From positions 1 through 20,426 of the IMG/VR virus record IMGVR_UViG_3300037833_000006: a stretch of DNA of 20,426 bases; one strand, given 5' to 3'. The notes under the pieces were generated by a model. It had not been told where the DNA came from, did not search any database, and was given only the letters and a program-made list of their open reading frames with translations. Shown piece by piece: positions 7,346 to 13,022 of the stretch (its first letter is position 1; each line of letters opens with the position of its first letter). The stretch comes from a virus. The position numbers and the translations under genes were made by a program.

Positions 7346-7555
7346 ATGGTCAAGAATCTTCGTCCCCGTGAAGCTGCCGACGCTCTTGGCGTCGGGCTCT
7401 CAACCTTCTGGCTGAAGGCCAAGACGGATCCTGACTTCCCACCGCTGATCAAGCTGGGGCCGAAAGCCACAGTGGTCCGCGAAGCGGATCTCGCCGCCTA
7501 CGTCGACAAAAAAGCGAAGGCCTCCGCCGAAGAGCGCGCCGCACTGAGGGCGTGA
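7346..7555 (+). CDS. AlpA/excisionase-like DNA-binding regulator
   Basis: This 69-residue protein has the winged-helix pattern of AlpA/MerR-type excisionase-like proteins: LRPREAADALGVGLSTFW (helix-turn-helix), the proline-rich turn DPDFPPLIKLGPKATVV (wing), then EADLAAYVDKK. Such proteins bind att DNA to direct excision or activate integrase genes. The ATG at 7346 has GGAG upstream; longer versions start at 7316 but would read through the palindrome. It lies more than 3 kb from the integrase, which is less usual for a dedicated excisionase, so a regulatory role is also possible. Its stop overlaps the next reading frame (TGATG). Confidence 0.8.
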   Translation: MVKNLRPREAADALGVGLSTFWLKAKTDPDFPPLIKLGPKATVVREADLAAYVDKKAKASAEERAALRA

Positions 7556-7776
7556 TGCAGCACCCCGCTGTTTTTGGCCGCACCGTCGCGCCCGCTGCGC
7601 GAGCGCTGCCCTGGGCTCTGCTTCGGAAGCTGCGTCGCCGAATGGTCTACGCCTGCCGCTTCGCTTGGTGGACGGCGCGTCACGGGTCGATGTCCAGTGC
7701 TCGATGGGTCTTGGCTTTCGAGGGAATCACCTGGAACGACGATGAGCACCTTCATGGCGTGGGAGAGACGCCATGA
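7555..7776 (+). CDS. Possible small basic protein
   Basis: This 73-residue frame begins in the TGATG overlap with the AlpA-like gene and has GAGG 5-6 bases upstream of its ATG. It ends 22 bases before a strong terminator, which fits the last gene of an operon. The product is basic and Trp/Arg-rich in the middle (LLRKLRRRMVYACRFAWWTAR). I recognise no family and cannot rule out non-coding sequence. Another plus-strand frame over the same bases is also open, which weakens the case. Confidence 0.4.
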   Translation: MQHPAVFGRTVAPAARALPWALLRKLRRRMVYACRFAWWTARHGSMSSARWVLAFEGITWNDDEHLHGVGETP

Positions 7777-7798
7777 CGCGGTTGCAGATCGAACCCAC

Positions 7799-7820
7799 GG
7801 GCGCTCAGCGCCCTTTTTTT
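7799..7820 (+). terminator. Intrinsic terminator
   Basis: GGGCGC-TCA-GCGCCC gives a 6-bp GC-rich stem with a three-base loop followed by seven T residues, the textbook rho-independent form. It closes the transcript carrying the AlpA-like gene and separates it from the replication operon, which must then have its own promoter between 7821 and 7900 or rely on antitermination. Confidence 0.85.
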
Positions 7821-7900
7821 GAGGCTGCAGGTGTAGGACGCGGCTTACTCTTGTCAGCCCAGGCAGACACAGCAGGATGCATCCCGGAGGGGCAAGCCCG

Positions 7901-8884
7901 ATGACTGGCGTTCTCGATGCGCGTCTGTCGACGCGCTTCACCAACCATCCCAAGACGTTGAAGCTGGTTCGCCGGCTGGGCCCTGCCGGCGGATGGCACT
8001 TGGTGTGCCTGATTCTCTGGACCGCCGCGAATAAGCCCGATGGTGATCTGCAGGGCCTGTCCGCTGAGGACATCGAGATTGCCTGCGGGTGGATGGGCGA
8101 GCCAGAGTTGTTGGTCGCCGCACTGAGGGACCTACGCTTCCTGGATGGTGATGCGGGTAGCTACCGTCTTCACGACTGGACCGAGCACCAGCCCTGGGCA
8201 ACCGGCGCGGAGGCACGTAGCGAGCGCGGACGCTGGGCGGGTCTATGCAGCAAGCTTGGTCGTGCCGAAGCAGAAAGGCTGATGCCCGAGTACTCGGCTA
8301 AGGTGAAAGCGAAGGAAGCGTCGACGAGTAGTCAACATCCGGTCGCCCCTGTGCCGACGGGCAGTCAACCAGCAGTCCAACAGGTCGTTGGAATCGGTTC
8401 AACCCCGTCTCCGTCTCCGTCTCCGTCTCCAAATACCCCCCTATCCCCCCAAGGGGGGCAGACAGTGGGATCAGCCAAGCCGGCAGTACCCGGTGACGAC
8501 GATCCGCTGTTCATCGCGTTCTACGGCGCCTATCCGCGCAAGACCCAGCGAGCGGCAGCGTGGAGGGCCTGGCGGGCGCTCAAGCCCGATGCGGCCCTGC
8601 TGCACGACATGCTCGCCGGCTTGGCGAAGTGGCAGGCGCACGAGCGATGGACCCGCGAGAGCGGCCGCTTCGTGCACATCCCGTCAACGTGGCTCAACCA
8701 ACGGCTTTGGGAGGACGAGGAGGTCTGCGGCCGGTCGCAATCGGGAACTGCAGGAACCGTTCCGGAGTGGGTCACCCGTGCCGGGTTCGAGAACGAGGCG
8801 CATGCGGCGAATCTCCGCTGCTACGCCCACAACGCCTCCGAGTTCCGGGACGGCAGACGGATCCCGGCGGAGGCCGCAGCGTGA
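7901..8884 (+). CDS. Phage replication initiator protein
   Basis: This 327-residue protein has the two-part layout of phage replication initiators. Residues 1-105 look like a winged-helix DNA-binding domain (RFTNHPKTLKLVRRLG, LSAEDIEIACGW, LRDLRFLDGDAGSYRLHDW). A polar linker with a Pro-Ser repeat follows, then a C-terminal domain (FIAFYGAYPRKTQRAAAWRAWRAL, FVHIPSTWLNQRLWED) of the kind that loads a helicase. I chose ATG 7901 over 7877 because GGAGGGG precedes it. Its stop overlaps the GTG of the primase-helicase (GTGA), so the two are coupled. By analogy with lambda O the origin may lie inside this gene. Confidence 0.75.
   Translation: MTGVLDARLSTRFTNHPKTLKLVRRLGPAGGWHLVCLILWTAANKPDGDLQGLSAEDIEIACGWMGEPELLVAALRDLRFLDGDAGSYRLHDWTEHQPWATGAEARSERGRWAGLCSKLGRAEAERLMPEYSAKVKAKEASTSSQHPVAPVPTGSQPAVQQVVGIGSTPSPSPSPSPNTPLSPQGGQTVGSAKPAVPGDDDPLFIAFYGAYPRKTQRAAAWRAWRALKPDAALLHDMLAGLAKWQAHERWTRESGRFVHIPSTWLNQRLWEDEEVCGRSQSGTAGTVPEWVTRAGFENEAHAANLRCYAHNASEFRDGRRIPAEAAA
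8405..8458 (+). repeat. Hexanucleotide repeat and C6-AA-G6 palindrome inside the initiator gene
   Basis: CCGTCT is repeated four times in tandem (8405-8428), encoding Pro-Ser repeats in the linker. Sixteen bases later CCCCCC-AA-GGGGGG (8445-8458) forms a perfect inverted repeat. AGTCAAC occurs at 8330-8336 and 8363-8369, with a variant at 8374-8381. Such clustered repeats in an initiator linker are candidates for iterons; simple low-complexity linker coding is the alternative. Confidence 0.5.
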
Positions 8885-10668
8885 ACGCGAAGGAACTGTC
8901 CCAGCGCCTTGCAGCCCAGGCCGAGGGCGTCGCCCAGTACCTGCTGCCGGCCGGCAAACGCAAGGGACGTGAGTGGAAGGTCGGAAGCACGGAAGGCGAG
9001 GAAGGCGGAAGTCTGTCCGTCTGCCTCACGGGGCACAAGGCCGGTGTCTGGTCGGACTTCGCAAAAGGCACCGGAGGGGACCTCCTGGACCTGTGGATTG
9101 CCACTCGCGGGCTGACACTGCCGGACGCCATGAGGGCGGCTCAGGACTACCTCGGCATCCGCGACACGATGCCCGCCAACGCGCCGCAGCCCAGGACGTA
9201 CCAACGCCCGCAGAAGCCGAAGTGCCGAACTCCAAAGTCACGGGTGCGGGAATGGCTGAATGGCCGCGGGATACGCGACGAAACGATCGCGGAGTTCAAG
9301 GTCGGTGAACAGGAGCGCGGAGAAGGCGCTGCCTACGCAGTCTTCCCGTTCATGCGTGACGGCGAAGTCGTGAACGTGAAGTACCGCAACCCCGACGACA
9401 AGCGGGACATGCGGCAGGAAAAAGGTGCAGAGCCGTGCCTCTTCGGATGGCACTTAATCGACCCGAAGCAGCGCCGCATCGTGATCTGCGAGGGTGAGAT
9501 TGACGCCATGACGGTGCACCAGGTCGGATTGCCTGCGTTGTCTGTGAACCAGGGTGCGGGCAATCACCAGTGGATCGAATCTGACTGGGAGCGGCTGGAG
9601 CGCTTCAGCGACATCCTGGTGTGCTTCGACAACGACGAAGCCGGTGACAAAGGGGCCGTCGAGGTCATGAAGCGCCTCGGGCTCGAGCGCTGCCGGCGCA
9701 TGCGAGTTGGCGCCAAGGATGCGAACCAGTGGCTGCAAGACGGCGCTGCAGGGCCCGACTTCCACGGTGCGGCAGACGATGCCAAGGCGCTCGACCCGGA
9801 GGAGCTGTGCTCGATCGCCGACTTCGAGGCCGCCCTCATCGAGAGCTTCTACCCGCCTGAAGGTGCGCGTCGTGACCCGAATCTGCGGCTAGACATCGAC
9901 TTCGACTGGTTCGACTTCCGAGGTGGCGAGGTCACGTTGTGGACTGGCATCAACGGCCACGGCAAGAGCCTGCTCCTGTCACAGGTTCAGCTCGGGCTGA
10001 TGCAACAGGGTGCCCGCTTCACCATCTTCTCCGGGGAGCTGAAGCCAGCCAAGCAGTTGAAGCGCATGGCGAAGCAGGCGTCTGGCCTCGACCGACCGAC
10101 CATTCCGTACCTGCGCGCCATTGCATCCTGGCTGCGCGGGCAGTGCTGGGTCTTCGATCACCTGGGAACTGCGAGGCTGGATCGGCTGATCGAGGTCTTC
10201 ACATACGCCCACCGCCGCTATGGGTGCGACCACTTCGTCATCGACAGCCTCATGACGACCGACGTTCCCGACGACGGCCCCAAGGCCAATACCGCTCAGA
10301 AAGAGGCGGTGGCCAAGCTATGCGCCTTTGCCAAGCGGTTCAACGTGCATGTGCACCTGGTGGCCCATCCTCGCAAAGCACGCGACGAGAGCGCCAGCCC
10401 CGGGAAGATGGACGTCGCCGGCAGCGGCCACATCACCAACGGCGTCGACAACATCTTCTCCGTCTGGAAGGCGAAGAAGGACGAGGCGCGGCCGGAAGAC
10501 GACGGCAGCCTGGACGCCAAGCTGGAGCTCATGAAGCAGCGGGAGGACGGGGTGCAGAACTTCACCCTGCAGCTCTGGTTCAACAAGGCATCCATGCAGT
10601 ACCGAAGCAGCCCGCGCTGGCGTCCTCTGTCCTATGTTCACTTTTCGGCCGAGGAGGTGAGCGCATGA
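8881..10668 (+). CDS. Toprim primase-helicase (DnaB/gp4-like)
   Basis: This 595-residue protein combines primer synthesis and helicase activity for phage DNA replication. The N-terminus has the phage primase signature VWSDFAKGTGGDLLDLW; no cysteine quartet for a zinc finger is seen. The Toprim domain shows the catalytic glutamate in CEGEID (Glu204) and the DxD pair in FDNDEAGD (Asp250, Asp252). The RecA-like helicase domain follows: Walker A GINGHGKS (356-363), Walker B HFVIDSL, then HLVAHPRK and a sensor-like GSGHITNGVDN. The GTG at 8881 overlaps the initiator stop and follows GGAGG; earlier in-frame starts would read through the initiator gene. It likely works with the upstream initiator at the phage origin. 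Confidence 0.9.
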   Translation: MNAKELSQRLAAQAEGVAQYLLPAGKRKGREWKVGSTEGEEGGSLSVCLTGHKAGVWSDFAKGTGGDLLDLWIATRGLTLPDAMRAAQDYLGIRDTMPANAPQPRTYQRPQKPKCRTPKSRVREWLNGRGIRDETIAEFKVGEQERGEGAAYAVFPFMRDGEVVNVKYRNPDDKRDMRQEKGAEPCLFGWHLIDPKQRRIVICEGEIDAMTVHQVGLPALSVNQGAGNHQWIESDWERLERFSDILVCFDNDEAGDKGAVEVMKRLGLERCRRMRVGAKDANQWLQDGAAGPDFHGAADDAKALDPEELCSIADFEAALIESFYPPEGARRDPNLRLDIDFDWFDFRGGEVTLWTGINGHGKSLLLSQVQLGLMQQGARFTIFSGELKPAKQLKRMAKQASGLDRPTIPYLRAIASWLRGQCWVFDHLGTARLDRLIEVFTYAHRRYGCDHFVIDSLMTTDVPDDGPKANTAQKEAVAKLCAFAKRFNVHVHLVAHPRKARDESASPGKMDVAGSGHITNGVDNIFSVWKAKKDEARPEDDGSLDAKLELMKQREDGVQNFTLQLWFNKASMQYRSSPRWRPLSYVHFSAEEVSA

Positions 10669-10958
10669 ACCGTCACCTGAATGCCGTTGATCAGCGTCCC
10701 AGGATGCCGGATGTCGAACAGCAGATCGATGGGTTCTCGGTCCTGCTCTGGAGCCAATCTCAGAACTGCTTTCACGTCGAGCTAGTCAGGCACATGCTCG
10801 CCAGCAATCGCCGCGCTTACTCCGAAAAGCGGCGCATGGACTATGTGCCGGTGTTCTTCGGGTGCCATGAAGCGTGCTGCCGCTTGGCCGACACTCTGCG
10901 CGCAACGGTTCGTGCGCGGGAGAGCGAGCGCGTCCGCATTGTGGGACAGGTCTCATGA
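10665..10958 (+). CDS. Small hypothetical protein coupled to the primase-helicase
   Basis: This 97-residue protein has no recognised family. Its ATG overlaps the primase-helicase stop (ATGA) and has GGAGG 7 bases upstream, which makes it a convincing gene. The sequence is mixed polar (FSVLLWSQSQNCFHVELVRHMLASNRRAYSEKRRMDYVPVFF) with three cysteines, and a helical, arginine-rich C-terminus. The location suggests a replication accessory factor, though this is by position only. It is the last gene of the rightward replication operon before an oppositely oriented gene. Confidence 0.65.
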   Translation: MNRHLNAVDQRPRMPDVEQQIDGFSVLLWSQSQNCFHVELVRHMLASNRRAYSEKRRMDYVPVFFGCHEACCRLADTLRATVRARESERVRIVGQVS

Positions 10959-11023
10959 GAGGTCTGAAGGACCCCGACGCTAGCAGCACTCTTGCTTCAG
11001 AGCGCGCGGGGTCGCGTACTAGC

Positions 11024-11407
11024 TCAGGTGCGGCGATAGATCGCGTGGTTATCACTCCGGCGTCGGACCCAGACGGCGAGACCGCCGCCTTCCACCGCTT
11101 TCCTGAACCTCTTGCCGAGTTGCTTTCGGTCCCCAGAGGACAGGGCCAGCCACGAATTCCGGGGGCAGACATCGAAGAGGAGGAACTCCTCGCCGGACGG
11201 AACCAACCGAGCTTTTTCCACCGAGAGAGTCACCAATTCATCCAGGATGTCAGTGGAGACCGTGATAGGACCGTCTTCTCCGTCGTCGTCCGGAAGGGCT
11301 TTGGCGATCGCGTCCAGAACGAAGTCCGAGAAAGCCATCTTCCTGTCGAAAGCGGCACCCAGGGCAGAAGCAAGCTGAGCTTCGGGGAGGTCGATGATGA
11401 GTTGCAT
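11024..11407 (-). CDS. RHH-like/DUF1413-like small regulator
   Basis: This 127-residue protein is read against its neighbours. Residues 1-38 (QLIIDLP strand, a helix, then FSDFVLDAIAKAL) fit the ribbon-helix-helix fold of dimeric DNA-binding proteins such as antitoxins. The C-terminal half (FLLFDVCPRNSWLALSSGDRKQLGKRFRKAV, ending SDNHAIYRR) resembles the DUF1413 pattern, in which a small globular domain ends in a conserved Asn-Tyr-Arg tail. I am fairly sure of the coding strand because the promoter, operators and AAGGA ribosome site all fit; the opposite-strand frame looks like a shadow. It may repress its own promoter. It could be a moron gene expressed in the lysogen; no toxin partner is visible. 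Confidence 0.75.
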   Translation of the reverse strand: MQLIIDLPEAQLASALGAAFDRKMAFSDFVLDAIAKALPDDDGEDGPITVSTDILDELVTLSVEKARLVPSGEEFLLFDVCPRNSWLALSSGDRKQLGKRFRKAVEGGGLAVWVRRRSDNHAIYRRT

Positions 11408-11442
11408 GGTGTTTTCCTTCAGAAGTTTGTTGAGGGAAATTC

Positions 11443-11490
11443 AGTATATCTCATTGGAAACATGAGTGCAACTCTCATTGCGGTCATGAG
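11443..11490 (-). promoter_or_regulatory. Promoter with two tandem 17-bp operators
   Basis: On the minus strand TTGCAC (11471-11466) and TATACT (11448-11443) are separated by 17 bases, a good sigma-70 promoter for the gene starting at 11407. The inverted repeat CTCAT-N7-ATGAG occurs twice. One copy (11450-11466) fills the spacer between the two hexamers, overlapping the -35 by one base. The other (11474-11490) lies just upstream of the -35. Their centres are 24 bases apart. This is the layout of a tightly repressed, probably autoregulated promoter. Confidence 0.75.
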
Positions 11491-11526
11491 ACCACGCAGG
11501 CTCCTCGCCTCCAAGGCGCTTCTGGC

Positions 11527-12312
11527 ATGAAGGTCGACATCCGCCACAACTTCCCGGCCGTCATCGCCGCCGTCGACCAGGTGCAGGTCGGGTCACGTAG
11601 CGCCGTGCGGGAGGCGCTCAACCGCTCCACCGACCAAGCGAAAGAGGACGTGAAGCGGGAAATGCGGCGGGTGTTCGATCGCCCCACGGCCCACACCATG
11701 AACAGCCTGTGGACCCGGTACGCCAGCACGTCGAAGCTCGAGGTCACGCTGTGGTTCAAGGATCGAACCCACGACCGGGACGACCAGTGGGCCATGCCGC
11801 AGATCGCAGGCGGGCCTCGCCGCCTCAAGCCCATGGAGGTGCGACTGCAGAGGGTGGGCATCATCCCCGCCGGGTGGTACGTCGTGCCCGGCGCTGCCGC
11901 ACCACTTGACGGCTATGGCAACGTGATCAGGGGCGAGATCAGCCGCATCCTCAACGTGCTCGGGACGTACACCGAGGCGGGCTACAACAAGGCGAACGAC
12001 AAGACACGCCAGCGCCTGAGAAAGGGCAGCGCGAAGCGGGGCGCATACGGCTTCGAGTATTGGGTGAACCCCGTCGGCCCGAGGCGCCAGCAGCACCTGG
12101 TGCCCGGGGTGTACCGGCGCGTCTACACCTCGTTCGGGACGTCGCTGAAGCCGATGCTGATCTTCGTCAACAAGGCGAACTACCGCGTCCGGTTGCACTA
12201 CTTCCGAATCGTGCAGGGAGCATTCGACAAGCACTTCGCGCCCGAGTTCGACAAGGCGATGGACTCGCTGCTGCGCACGGGATCAGCGTCGGGTGTGCGG
12301 AGGGTGAGGTGA
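11527..12312 (+). CDS. Phage structural protein, minor-tail-Z-like
   Basis: This 261-residue protein has features of phage proteins annotated as minor tail protein Z-like. It has a helical start with VREALNRSTDQAKEDVKREMRRVF, a basic linker, a segment around LKPMEVRLQRVGIIPAGWYVVPG, then LDGYGNVIRGEISRILNVLGTY, and a basic C-terminal domain. Such proteins are virion components or assembly factors; the exact role here is not shown. Placement directly before the small terminase differs from lambda, where Z lies among the tail genes. The ATG has only a distant AAGG upstream, partly in a small hairpin (CGCCT/AGGCG), so expression may be weak or regulated. The family call is tentative. Confidence 0.55.
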   Translation: MKVDIRHNFPAVIAAVDQVQVGSRSAVREALNRSTDQAKEDVKREMRRVFDRPTAHTMNSLWTRYASTSKLEVTLWFKDRTHDRDDQWAMPQIAGGPRRLKPMEVRLQRVGIIPAGWYVVPGAAAPLDGYGNVIRGEISRILNVLGTYTEAGYNKANDKTRQRLRKGSAKRGAYGFEYWVNPVGPRRQQHLVPGVYRRVYTSFGTSLKPMLIFVNKANYRVRLHYFRIVQGAFDKHFAPEFDKAMDSLLRTGSASGVRRVR

Positions 12313-12402
12313 GAGCGACGTCACTGCGCCACAACAAACGCGCGGGTCCTCCTGCGGACAACTCAGGTAGGGGGGATTCGATCCGCCCACTTCGGCAGTT
12401 TT

Positions 12403-12427
12403 TCAAAGATTCAAACTCAATCAAAGA
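12403..12427 (+). repeat. AT-rich TCAAA repeats before the small terminase
   Basis: TCAAA occurs three times (12403, 12411, 12421), the first and last extended to TCAAAGA, in an AT-rich stretch that stands out from the surrounding GC-rich DNA. It ends 9 bases before the small terminase start. In lambda the cos packaging site and its terminase-binding repeats lie next to this gene, so this stretch and the preceding 12361-12400 are candidates for the packaging site. No direct proof is visible. Confidence 0.35.
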
Positions 12428-12435
12428 CTGAGGGC

Positions 12436-12882
12436 ATGGGAGCAGCATCGGAGCCGGTGGTCAAGAGCGGGCGCGGAGGGAAGCGTCCCGGGGCGGGCCG
12501 CAAGCCGAAAGAGGGCCGCGCGCTGGTGCAACCGCCAGCCGCGCCGGCCGCGCCGCCGGTGGCCGTGCCGCCGCCCCCGGACTTCGGTGGCGGCCTCATC
12601 GGCATCGAGTACACCGACGCGAAGGCTGCGCACGAATACTGGAAGGCGCAGCTCGCCGAGCAGGAGTTCAAGAAACGCGCGGGCGACCTCCTGGACCGTG
12701 CCCAGGTGGAGCAGGCGTCGGCGACGGTGCTGGCTGCCATCGCGCAGACCCTGCGCTCGATCCCTGACAACCTCGAGCGCATCGGCGGCCTGGCCCCGGA
12801 GCAGGCTGAGGCGGCGGAGCGGATCATTGACAGCCTGTGCCTGTCGCTGCACGACAAACTGCGGGAGCTGGGCGGATGGTGA
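12436..12882 (+). CDS. Terminase small subunit
   Basis: This 148-residue protein matches small terminase subunits in layout. It has a basic start (GKRPGAGRKPK), a Pro/Ala-rich linker, then a helical oligomerisation region (AAHEYWKAQLAEQEFKKRAGDLLDRAQVEQ and ERIIDSLCLSLHDKLREL) like that of the Nu1/DUF1441 group. The subunit binds the packaging site and brings in the large terminase. GAGGG lies one base before ATG 12436, which is unusually close; a GTG at 12457 is a possible alternative start. The adjoining large terminase and the AT-rich repeats upstream support the role. Confidence 0.75.
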   Translation: MGAASEPVVKSGRGGKRPGAGRKPKEGRALVQPPAAPAAPPVAVPPPPDFGGGLIGIEYTDAKAAHEYWKAQLAEQEFKKRAGDLLDRAQVEQASATVLAAIAQTLRSIPDNLERIGGLAPEQAEAAERIIDSLCLSLHDKLRELGGW

Positions 12883-13022
12883 CGATCCACCGCCTCGTGT
12901 TGCAGTGGCTCGTCGGGCTTCCTCTGGCGGCCTGGCTTGCGCCGCCGTGGTATGGCGTGTTCGGCATCTTCGTCGCGGCCTGGATGCTGGCCGTGGTGTA
13001 CGAGAAGGCGATGCGCAAGTGA
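12876..13022 (+). CDS. Tiny hydrophobic membrane protein between terminase genes
   Basis: This 48-residue protein has two closely spaced hydrophobic stretches, LVLQWLVGLPLAAWLA and YGVFGIFVAAWMLAVVY, so it is probably an integral membrane protein with one hairpin or a single long span and a basic tail. It overlaps the small terminase stop and the large terminase GTG, so it is translated in the same operon. I recognise no family. A GTG at 12879 is an alternative start. Its position between terminase subunits is unusual for a lysis protein; function unknown. Confidence 0.6.
   Translation: MVTIHRLVLQWLVGLPLAAWLAPPWYGVFGIFVAAWMLAVVYEKAMRK

Noticed and set aside
7636-7720. Stretch whose translation in one frame (VAEWSTPAA...) resembles those typical of tRNA genes, with GCCGAATGGTC and GGGTCGATGTCC blocks
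   Set aside because: No acceptor stem and no anticodon arm of five pairs can be drawn, and the T arm is broken. At best it is a decayed tRNA; chance is equally likely.
10971-11016. GACCCCG/CGGGGTC inverted repeat in the convergent gap as a bidirectional terminator
   Set aside because: The loop is about 30 bases and there is no T tract on either strand.
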